Shown here: in pieces, positions 41,401-53,400 of the stretch | How the letters are laid out: every line of letters starts with the position of its first letter | Numbering within the stretch: the first letter of the stretch is position 1 | From: Cyprinodon diabolis | Taxonomy: Eukaryota > Chordata > Actinopteri > Cyprinodontiformes > Cyprinodontidae | Length of the DNA: 64,000 nt | Assembly: GCA_030533445.1 (NCBI GenBank) | Contig: CM060064.1 | Span: forward strand, 20,109,626-20,173,625 | Reading direction: 5' to 3' | Made by a program: the position numbers and the translations under genes | The notes under the pieces: model-generated | What the model was told of the DNA's origin: nothing | The model's database searches: none | What the model saw: the letters and a program-made list of their open reading frames with translations, nothing else

Positions 41401-44400
41401 AACAATATAAATGTATATAACTGCACAAGTGTAGAGCTCTATTTGGAGATTTTGTTGTACTTTGTTAATATTAACTTGTACTGGTAGCTATTGTTCATTT
41501 AAAGGACACTAGACCTGGGCTACTTTGGTCCAAGTCATGATTAAAACTGGCCAGCCCATCAGCAAGGATAGTTTCTCCAAGTGAGATTTACCTGCTGCCC
41601 ACTGAACACCAGCTGACAGAATTAATAAAAAGAAAAGCTTATAAAGTGATATATAGCTAAACTATGAAAAAATATGTTACATTGGGTTATCTTATTTTAT
41701 TTTCAGCTGCTTACTGTCAATACACTGTCACAAGTACCAAGCACAAAATGTACTTTCTGCATCTAACCCATCCCTTTGGGGAGCAGTGGGCTGCCATTGT
41801 GCAGCGCCCAGGGAGTGTTGGGTTAAGGGTCTTTGCCCAGAACCTTTGGACTCCAAGCGCAATGCGCTAACCACTAGGCTGTCACTCCTTTAGCATGTCC
41901 AACATGTATTGAAAAAGCTCCCACTCCAGATATTTTACACCAATACACAAATCTCTCTTTCATACTCCTACCTGTGGTTGTGGGTTGAATCGTTGTAGTT
42001 GCAGCCACTGGAGAATTAGAGAGTAGAAATCAGACAATGCATTACTGAGTCTGCTAAACAAAGTTCTGTGCCAATTAATTAGTCAATGAGAGAGGAACCT
42101 GTAAGATATCATTGTCGGTTAAACTAGATTTCCTTCTAATGAAACACAAAATTAACAAAGTAGAACTCTTAAAGTATAACAGCCAGTGATAGCAGTAACA
42201 GCGTTACCTTTATTAGTAATGAGTAATCTAACTAATTACTTTGACTGTAACTATAACGCAGTTACCATTGCTGACGGCGTGAAGGTGGGGGCCGGGTGGT
42301 GAGGGTTACGGGGGCGAGAAACGCAAAAGTAACACAATAGTTACTTTTACTAGTAACTAGTTACTTTTATTGTGGAGTAACTCAGTTAGTAACTCAGTTA
42401 CTTTTTGGAAGAAGCAACTAGTAACTATAACAAATTACTGTTTCAAAGTAACTTGCCCAACACTGATAACAGCATGCAATTAAATTCAGTTCTCTGTCTA
42501 AAATTATACAGTAGGGATTAGTTATCAGGCATTGGAGCAGAACGTTTAAGTAATTTAAAAATCAGTTTGTTTGACAGTATTGACACTTACATGTGGTTTC
42601 TATAACAGAGACTGTGTCACTTTCAGATTCGTCATCAAAGATGGCCGTTAACAGGACTTCATATTCGGTGGAAGGGCTGAGGTTGCTGAGGGTGTATGTG
42701 TTTTCATCTCCTCTCAAAATCACCTTAAGTACAGAGGAAAAACAGACAGGGAGGCTTAGCTCATTTTTAATTATTTTTCAGTATACAATAATATGACATT
42801 TAATTAAATTACTTTCTTTTAAAATATTTTTCAAACATTTTATTAATTTTGATGTTGCACATTTTATAATTTGTGAGATTTTACTAACATATTCCATATA
42901 ATTCAGGTGGAAAGATCCAGATTTTATTACAGTTTAATTTTTTATTTTTTTGTCAGACTGATATTAGCCTCTCATGGATGTTTTTTTTAACTACTGAGCC
43001 AAATTTGGACATCCACCCTTTTTGGGTAGAAGTTCAGGGCCCTAAACTTTGCAAAGTTCATTTTCATCCAGAAGTTCTTTACTTTACTGCAAATCACGTT
43101 AAAGATGTCGCAATAATTCTGCTCAAGAAGCGAGACAATCCATAATATTCGATTCAAAGAAATAAAATCGATTTTAATCAATAAGTAACAGAAAAAAACA
43201 AGGCTGTTTTAGTCCAGTACAGCAAGAACTGATCAGATTCCTATACTGGAGAAACAACTACACAAATGCATGGCACAGCACAGGGGAGTCAGTAACCCTG
43301 GGCAAGACTCATCTGTACAGTTGCACCTTAAAGGGGTCATAGAATGCAAAACCGAGTTTTTATATTGTCATAGATGAATAGCGATAGTTCAGTGGGTGAA
43401 ATGGACGTAGAGAAGTTCAAACCTCATCAACACCTCCTTTCTATGCAAATCTCATAATTCTAAACTTCCACCATAAAACAGGTGAATTCAAACGAAGACC
43501 CGAATTGACGTCAATTTGGGGATGTTGCCTTATTTGGCTCTGGCCTGTACTTTTGTCAAGCCCTGAACTTGACATACAGATCAGCCCAATGGTTCACTGG
43601 ACCAAGAACATGAATAGAGGTAGATGTAGGACACCAGCTTAGCTGTTTAGCCTACAGTTGGGTTTACTTCTACAAGAATTACAAAGCAGGCAGTAACTCT
43701 ATTGAAAATGAAGCGGAACCAGGGGCGTAAATGCAGTGTTCCAGGCTGCACAGAGAAAGGGGAACATTTTCACAGTCTTCCAAAGGATCCGAAGACTCCA
43801 CAGGCATGGATTATTTTTGTCTATCAGAAGATCCCTGCAAAGTTTGATGCTCAGCTGTTCATTTGTTCTAAGCATTTTACAGCTTTCAAAATCTTGGACA
43901 GTTCAAAGCAGGATTTGTTAAACTTCTACTGTACTACTGAAACGAGGGGCTGTTCCGACCATAAAGCCATAACAACCGCAAGCTGTAAGTATGACTCTGT
44001 TGCTAATCTGACCGGATCAGGCATTCAGACCCGAGCCATCAGCTCTGGGGCTGGTCTGAAAACACGACCCCGTCACAAAGAACATTTCCGGGATTAAAGG
44101 ACTACAGTAATGTCCAAGCAGGATCTATCTCGTTTATCTTTAGTAGAATTGATAACTGCAACAGTGTCTCCATAGGTTGGCCAAAAAAAGTCAGACAGCT
44201 GCAGCTGATCCAAATCCCTGCTGCCTGTGTTCTCACTAGAACTAAAAAAGAACTGTAGGGTGTACCAGTCCTTCCACTAGCTCCCAGTAGCTCAGAGAAT
44301 AGCCTTTAAGATCCTTCTGTTAGTCTATAAATCACTGAAATGGAACCAAACATGGAGAAGCAGCATTTAGTTCCTAAATGCTGCTTCTCCATCTATCTGG

Positions 44401-47400
44401 AACAAACTCCCAGAAGACTGTAAAAGTGCTGAAAGCCTGAGTTATTGTAAGTCAAAGTTAAAAACCCATTTGTTTAGAGCTGCCTTGACAGTTGAAGTTA
44501 AACTGTTAACTGAGGTATGACTAGTTCAAGTCATACCTCAGTTAACACAGTTTTATTTTTTCCCCTGCTTTTATCATTTTTGGTTTTACTAGCTTTCATT
44601 TTTATTTTTTTGTGGTCCAATTATTTTTCTTCTGCTTTTATTTTTCTTCTATTTTACTGTCTAATTTAGGTATAGCACTTTTAATTGTCCATGTACTGAA
44701 TTGTGCTATACACCAACTGCAATGTCATTTGTCAGTCATATAGACCAACTAAAACTCATAATAATGATTAAAACGAGGACATTTTTTTAGGGAAACTCCC
44801 TTCCTATTGCCTGCACATGAAAATCAATGGACAAAAATGGTTCAGGGCATAAATTAAATCCTTCTCTTTTTGGTTTTTCCAAATATCACTCTGTGGCCTG
44901 AAGCTACCATGGACAGTGAACCATATCACTTCCATCAAACACTGTCCTTGAATGATGAGACAAACAGGACTGTATTCCCCTGCAGAAAGTAGCAAGACAC
45001 TACAAAGATTTCAAAAATGGACACCCTGTAGACCTTAACAGGAAATAGATAAAAAAAAATAAAAAAATACGTATAGCATCAGAATCAGTGACAAAGCCTC
45101 ATGGTCTTTAATGCTCCAAGTCCCATTTTTTTATTACTTATTAATTAGGTTATTGTCTGGTTATTGTCTATTCCCTCATAAATAACATATGCATTACTTC
45201 TTTGCTGCAATACAATCTAAAGCCTGTTGCTACAACAATGCTGTTACAAGCATCCTGGCATTTCTGATATCAATGAAGAGAAGGTACACTGTAATACACA
45301 AATATTAAATATATGATAAGATCCTGACCTTTTATATCAAGATTTAATTAATGTAGAAACATAGGAGCACAAGGGGCAGGGATGCAACATGTTGAAGAGC
45401 AGTGTCTTAGGGTTTGTCACTGTCTGTTGCGTCCAGTTTGTTGTGTTTAATCATCTCTCAAATTTAATAGTAAGAGAAAATGATCCATGTGTGTGTGTGT
45501 GAACATGTGCTAAGAATGTGGATCAGAAACAGAGTAAACTGCATGTATCACTTTCTTTTTAGGCTGTCAGTACCCTGATCTTGTCTTTTTAATTCTCCAA
45601 AGTGGCATTTTCAGCTCTGATGACAATGGGCAAAACACACATAGAGGCTTACACATCTGGCACACATACATCAACACCAGCCCAGGGCTCTATCAATGTT
45701 TAGCAGCTGTCTCTAAATCCCATATCATGCTAATAAAACATTCGCCCTTTCATTCAACCAGGCCATGGGTTTTAGCGGCTAACAGCAGAGAGAGAGCTTT
45801 CTCTCTCTTAAAGCACATGGAGCAAAACAAATTATTCCTCTGCATGTAAGACAAAGTGGACTAAATTAAGTATGTTGTTCACAAAACACATACAAGAGTT
45901 TTATAATAAAGGTGGTTGTGTGCAATTAACCAGTGACAGTAACCAGACTCATTGTCATTGGAGGAACAGGCCAAACACCTATTTAACTATTGTGGAAGTA
46001 AACCAAAAGATAGATTGATACAGTTCAAATGCAATACTGCTGAAACACTAAGAGAATGTGTACAAAACCTTGAATTAATGGAACCAAAAAAGTCCAATAT
46101 CATTTGCATTATGCTGTGAAATGTATTATGCTGAATTTATTTTGTTAATTCTATTTGGAAAAAAAACTGCAAATTAACAGATTAAGTCTTAATAAAACAA
46201 AATAAAATATTATATTATAACATGATGTCAAAAATTTTAAGGGGTATATAACCGACAAAAGATGATGAAACAAAAAGTGAAATGTGAAAATGAATAAATA
46301 CATAAATAAATAAAAAAACATAATGAATAACAATATAATTGTAGAAATAAGTATAGAAATAAATAAATACATATAAAAATGTATGAATGAATAAATGAGT
46401 AAATAAATGTATACATAAAAAAATATATTTTGGTAATGAAAAGGGATAACTGTTTTTTTTCTTCTTGTATTTCTCCATTTATTTATGTATTCATTTGTGT
46501 TTTTCTCCTTTTTAGATTTTTACAATTATTTATTTATTTATTTCTACTTTTCTTCATTTATTCACATTTATTTTTATATTTTTATATTAATTTATTTCTA
46601 GTTTTTGATTTATTTACACATTTATTTCTATATTTCCACGTTTAATAATTTCTACATTTCTGTCTCCATATGTTATTGAGGTTGGTGGTTCTAACATTTC
46701 TCTAACCATTGATTAACATAGAGAATCACACAGATGCATAATTTTTTACCTATACTAACCTCTCTTGTATCACCACCTGAAAGTTGTCCCCAAGAGAGTC
46801 TGTAGAGAGAGATGGCCATTGCTGAGTGATCCCAGCTAACCCTGAAGCTGTCTGTGTCGATGTCGCTGGAACGCAGATTAAGAGGACCAGGAATTGGAGC
46901 TGAAATAAAGATGGAGAATCTCTTTCTATTATTGTCTTCATCATGACGCTTCAAGTTTATATAAAGATGAATATGAAACCACTTTTGTGCTTTACATTCA
47001 TCTTACAAGTGTTGTTTTGTTTTTTTTTTACCTTTCTAATATACACTCTTATCCTTCAGGTCCACACCATTACCTACTCACCCACTCCAATGCTTCCAAA
47101 ATCATTTTAGATCATAAAATTACTTTTCATAAACCTGGTCCATTAACCAAAGTTTGCCAGTAGATAAATAACATTCAATGTGGTCTTAAAAGACTGCATA
47201 TTTTAATAGCTGCTCACCACTGACACCTTTTTTGAGCTGATGCAGCACTTACTGCTTGTAGCTTAAAGGCATATTCCTACAAATCAATATGTGTTAGTGG
47301 GATGAAATAGTAAGGGACAGTGAAATGACCTCTTTATGTGGCTGAGCTATAATACTGAAGTGTAAATGGGGTTGGCAGGAAGCCAACATGACAGCAGGAC

Positions 47401-50400
47401 CAGTAAAGGTATTACAATTCACAGCCGTTTGTCTTTGAAAGAGAAATGGTTTGCCTAATGATATCGATCAAGCTGTTTCCTGTAAACTGACAAATTATCC
47501 ACAGCAAATGAAATCCTGGAATATCCATTAAATGAACAATTAAAAAGATGACAAAATACATATAATTGAAGTACTCAATGCTAATAAAGGCAATAAGGAG
47601 AAATATTTATTAAAATGTACTAACGTTTGTTAGATACCTTAGTGAAACAGACAAGTTGATTCTTTGTCAATCAGCAAATAAACAATAAACTGTAATTAGA
47701 TGAAACTGAGTATAAGATGTATGTAAAGAGCTACTGGCTAGAGGAAATGGGGTTGAGAAGAGTAAATTGTTATTAAGATTCAAGGTTATATGTAGATAGC
47801 AGTAATCTTTTAAAACCATGGTCTGTATCCAGTCTCCATATAATTATAAATTTAGAGATGGATCACTTTTTAGAGCAGCAGAGCTATCTATGCCATTTTT
47901 TCTAGGTAACATCACAATAATGGGCAAGCTAACACCAAAAATGTATAATCAGATGCCGTACAATAGACATAAGGAGGGTGCTAAACAGACAGTTTTAGAC
48001 ACGAAAGCAGGACTACAATGAATGTGTGGTTAATTACATCCAAAAAAAATGTTCTCTAGATTGTAGATGAGTTTGATATCTGTTATACTAAACAGAAGCT
48101 TTGAATAACATTAAAACAATGTGATAACCTATTGTCCTTCTGACATAACAGTCAGTGAAGGTTTCTTACTGGTTGTGAAGCCATCAGTGAGCGGCTCTGA
48201 TTGGCCCTCGTTGTACAGAGCAAAGATGGCCACCGAGTACTCCATCAGAGAAGTCAGCTTCCTGAGGTCAAAAGAATTAACTGGGCCCACCATCACCTGC
48301 ACAAAGAAAATACCAACATTAAATCTTTGATATCATGGTTGGCAACAAAAATATGAATAAACAATCAAAGTAAGTAAAAGAATAACTGTGAATATTAATA
48401 TAGAGTCTACAGGGATCAAAGAATAACATTAGGGTTGGAGCAAACACCTCTTTGTACCTTTAATCATCTACCTTTTTCTTTAAAATCTGTACACAGCAGT
48501 GTTGTTTTAGTCAATGATGACAAAATAAATTCGTTCATGATCCCTTTTTTCATGATGTTAATGAAAACTGACCAGCTAAACATGGATCCTGTTTGGGGTT
48601 CACTTCCTGTTTGGATTAACAGAGTGTGCAGCTGTTGCAGCTGTCCAGAGGAACTCCATCTGAAGTTAAGTTATTTTCTCTGTTATATCTCTGTATCTAA
48701 GTAACTCTAACTGACTAGTTTAAAACATAGCACCTTTTGCTGCACTTTTCTACTGAGCACTTGTCAGTTTCACACGGTTTTATTTCTGATAGCAAGGAAT
48801 AGCTAGTCTAGGCTAGCGCTAGCTTGGCATTGCTATGGCTTCTCTCTCTCCCTCCCTTGACTCTTTTCCAACTCTTCCTTCTTCCTCTCCTCTCTCCTGC
48901 TCTCTGTGTCAGATGTTCAGTTATTCCTCTGCCTCCTTTAGTGATAATGGGATGTGTAATAAGTGTAGTATTTTTGTAGCTTTGGAGGCGAGGGTGTCAG
49001 AGTTAGAATCCAGGCTTCAGGCTGTTGAACATCCAGGAGTTAAAGTAGGCCCCCCACGTAGCTGTCCTCCAAAAGTGCCTGAGCAGCCAGGCGATTGGGT
49101 AACTGTACGCAGAAAGCGTAGTCGTGTATCTCTGCCCACTGGTCACCACCAACCCGTTCACGTTTCTAACCGGTTTTCCCCACTCAGTGACACACCCACT
49201 GAGAAGCCCACTCTGGTGATTGGCAGCTCCATAGTCAGAAACGTGGCATTAGAGACACCAGGGACCATAGTCAAATGTTTGCCGGGGGCCAGAACGGGCG
49301 ACATCAAATCTTACCTGAAACTACTGGCTAAGGATAAGGTTAAATACAGTAAGATTGTTATTCACGCTGGTGGTAATGACACCCGGTTACGCCGATCGGA
49401 GGTCACTAAAATTAGTGTTGCTTCGGTGTGTAAGTTTGCCAAAAAAATGTCGGACTCCGTAATTTTCTCTGGTCCCCTCCGTGATCTGACCAGTGATGAC
49501 ATGTTTAGCCACATGTCGTCATTCAACCGCTGGTTGTCTAGGTGGTGTCCTGAAAACAACGTGGGCTACATTAATAATTGGCAATCCCTTTGGGGAAAGC
49601 CTGGTCTGATTCGGAGAGACGGCATCCATCCCACTTTGGATGGTGCAGCTCTTCTTTCTAGGAATCTGGCCACATTTATTAGTCCTCCAAAACCCTGACC
49701 ACCCAGGGTGCAGACCAGGAAGCAGAGTTGTAGTTTAACACACATCTCTGCAGCTTCTCTACTGTTACCCACTCTTTACTCCATCCAGACAGTTTCTTGC
49801 CCACGACCAAAATCTAATAAATTAGCAAATATTCCCAAAGGAGTAAATCATGATAATCTAATTAAAATCAAAATAACTCCAATTGGGGAAAAAGTTAAAG
49901 TCTGCTAGTTAATGACTTGATTTGTGATAATCACATTGACTTGTGTTGCCTTACAGAAACCTGGCTGCAGGAAGAGGATTATGTGAGCATAAATGAGGCA
50001 ACTCCTTCAAGCTATTTAAATTTTCACATACCCAGAAGTTCTGGGCGAGGAGGAGGAGTAGCAACAATCTTCCAGTCTGACTTACTGATTACTCCCAAAA
50101 CAGTTAATACCTACAACTCTTTTGAACATTTAACCCTTAATTTCCCTGATCCAAATTTCAAGGCAAGAAAACCTCTTCTTTTTGTAACTTTGTATCGTCC
50201 ACCAGGTCCTTACTCTGAATTTTTAGATGAGTTTTCAGAGTTCCTTTCTGATTTGGTATTAAATACTGACAGGGTCATCATAGTGGGAGATTTTAACATC
50301 CATGCTGACATTGAAGGCGATAGCTTAAGAGCAGCCTTTAATGCTATCTTAGACACTATTGGCTTTGTTCAAAATGTGAATAGTCCCACACATTCTCATC

Positions 50401-53400
50401 TTCATACTTTGGATCTTGTGCTGACATACGGCATAGAATGTGAAGAAATAAAAGTATTTCCTCACAACCCTGTCCTCTCTGACCACTTACTAATAACCTT
50501 CAGGATTACTTTAACAGAGTTCTCCTCCCCCAAAAGAAGGTTACATTTTAGTAGATCTTTATCAGATAGTGCAGTTATAAATTTTAAAGAATCTGCTTCA
50601 CTTTCTCTCTCCTCTGTGTCGCTGAGCAGTGCTGCAGAGTGCAAAAGCATAGCTTATTCCCCTTCACAGGTTGATGATTTTGTTGATGGAGTTGCTAGTT
50701 CTCTGCGTACTGCCTTAGACAACGCAGCTCCTTTGAAAATGAAAAACCGTTAAAAATAGAAAGCTTGCTCCTTGGTTTAATGCAGAGCTGCGTACTTTGA
50801 AGCAAAATGCTAGGAAACTGGAGAGAAAATATCGCTCCACAGGCCTGCGGGAGTCCTTCCTAGTCTGGAAAAATGGTTTACTGCTGTATAAGAGGACCCT
50901 TTGTACAGCAAGAGCAGCATACTTCTCCTCATTAATAGAGGAGAATAAGAATAATCCTAGATTTCTTTTTAATACAGTTGCCAAACTCACCCAGAGCCAT
51001 AGCTCTGTTGAACAGTCCATCCCACTTGCTCTTAGCAGCAATGATTTTATGGGATACTTTATAAATAAGATTGATCTTATTAAAAATAAGATCATAAGCA
51101 CTCCTCTATCCGCGATTGTACCTGAGGTAGTCATGGAATCTGAACCGGGTTTAGACTGCTTTGATCCAGTTGAACTTTCTGAATTAGCAAAATTATTGTC
51201 TTCATCTAAGCCTTCAACTTGTATGTTAGATCCAGTTCCAACCAAGTTATTTAAGGAGGTATTCCCTTTGATCTCCTCCTCCATTTTAGATGTGATTAAT
51301 CTATCTCTGTTACAGGGATATGTACCTAAAGCTTTTAAGGTTGCTGTAATTAAACCTCTTCTTAAGAAACCGTCTCTTGACCAAGATGACTTGGTCAATT
51401 ATAGACCTATATCCAATCTTCCTTTCTTATCCAAAATTCTTGAGAAAGTAGTTGCCAAACAAGTTTGCGATCACTTACACCATAATGAACTTTTTGAAGA
51501 GTTTCAGTCTGGCTTTAGAGCTCATCATAGCACTGAGACAGCTCTGGTGAAAGTCACTAATGATATTCTCATGGCCTCAGATAATGGACTTGTATCTGTG
51601 CTCGTCCTGTTGGATCTTAGTGCTGCATTTGATACAGTTGACCATAATATTCTTTTAGAAAGACTTGAATATTTTGTTGGAATTAAAGGAACAGCACTAG
51701 ACTGGTTTAAATCTTATCTATCTGATCGAATTCAGTTTGTTCATGTTAATGATAGATCTTCAACATGCTCAAAGGTTACCTGTGGAGTACCACAGGGATC
51801 AGTGCTAGGACCAATTCTCTTTACTTTATACATGCTCCCAATTGGTAGAATTATTAGACAGCATGGGATTAATTTTCACTGTTATGCTGATGATACCCAG
51901 CTATATCTGTCTATAAATCCAGATGAAGCTAACCCATTACATAAATTACAGGCATGTCTTGAAGACATAAAAACCTGGATGACTCTTAACTTTCTGCTTC
52001 TGAATGCAGACAAAACAGAGGTTATAGTCTTTGGACCAGAGTCTCTGAAAAAGAAGCTGATTAGCCAGTCACTTCATTTGGATGGGATTAAACTGATTTC
52101 AGATAATAAAGTAAAAAATCTTGGTGTTATTTTTGATCAGGACCTGTCATTTAAATCCCATATCAAAGAGATTTCTAGAATTTCCTTGTTTCATCTGAGG
52201 AACATTGCAAAAATTAGAAATCTCCTGTCCAGGGGTGATGCTGAGAAACTAGTCCATGCATTTGTTACTTCAAGGCTGGACTATTGTAATTCTTTACTAT
52301 CAGGAAGTCCACAAACTGTAGTTAAAAGCCTTCAGCTGATCCAAAATGCTGCAGCTGGAGTTCTGATGAAAATTAAAAAGAGAGATCACATCTCTCCTAT
52401 CCTGACTTCTCTTCATTGGCTTCCTGTTAAATCAAGAATTGAATTTAAAATCCTCCTTCTCACATATAAAGCCTTAAATGGCCAAGCTCCATCTTATATC
52501 ACAGATCTGATTGTTCCTTATGTTCCTAACAGAGCACTTCGCTCTCAATCTGCAGGTTTACTAATGGTTCCTAGAATTTCGAAAAATAGCATGGGAGGCA
52601 GATCTTTAGTTATCAGGCTCCTCTCCTGTGGAACTAACTACCAATTTTAGTCCGTGAGGCAGACACTCTGTCTACTTTTAAGTCTAGGCTTAAAACTTTC
52701 CTTTTTGATAAAGCTTATAGTTAGGGTGGCTCAGGTTATCCTGAGCTATCTCTATAGTTATGCTGCTATAGGCTTAGACTTCTGGAGGACATAGGGACCC
52801 CCATTTCATCATTCTGCTTCATTCTCTCTCTGTTCTCCTATTCTGCAGAATCTGTTAGTTCAATCTCTAACGTTCTGCTCTATCTGCTTTTCCTCAGAGT
52901 AGCTTTGCCTCGTCTATTCCTGTTTTGCTGTGACGTCATCCTGGAAAGAAACATCCGCTGTGCTGCTTCCATCAACACCCTTGTTTATAGATCTTGGAGA
53001 TCGGCCTGTTTTCCAGTGTGGTCCTGTGACTGGGTGGATGTGCTCTCTTCGTCCTCTGGCATGGGAGCTGGCTCGGAGCTCGTCTGCCTGGCAGTGTGTT
53101 TCCTGGACGGGGCCGCCTTTTACAGCTGCTTTTTGTGTCTCTGCTTCTGTCTCCTTGAACCCCAGTCGGCCTCAGCAGATGGCCGCTCACACTGAGCCTG
53201 ATTCTGCTGGAGGTTTCTTCCTGTTAAAAGGGAGTTTTTCCTCTCCACTGTTGCTACAAGCATGCTTAGTGTGAGGGATTGTATTTGAGTCGATGCAATC
53301 AACTGGTTTTCCTTAGATATAAAACTTTGTATCAATTTGACTGTATGATCTGGTTGAACTGTAAAGTGCCTTGAGATGACATGTGTTGTGAATTTGGCGC

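Larger units (their letters stand above)
44130..44700 (+). mobile_element. LINE 3'-end fragment (L2/Rex-like)
   Basis: Starts in the reverse-transcriptase C-terminus: RQLQLIQ near 44196, VLTRTKKEL near 44232, and then [13 protein letters not shown] near 44404 and [12 protein letters not shown] near 44451, in changing frames. It ends in a T-rich 3' UTR around 44700. Two fold-back palindromes interrupt it (44352-44392 and 44505-44546). Confidence 0.75.

Noticed and set aside
46151..46645. Tyr/Phe-rich frames resembling membrane proteins on both strands
   Set aside because: They come from AAAT/ATTT low-complexity DNA and appear on both strands alike.
50715..51398. 227-codon minus-strand frame
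   Set aside because: Antisense shadow of the L2 reverse-transcriptase frame, which has all the family motifs on the + strand.
52905..53335. Overlapping Cys/Ser-rich frames after the L2 RT
   Set aside because: They lie in the LINE 3' UTR and have no conserved motif.
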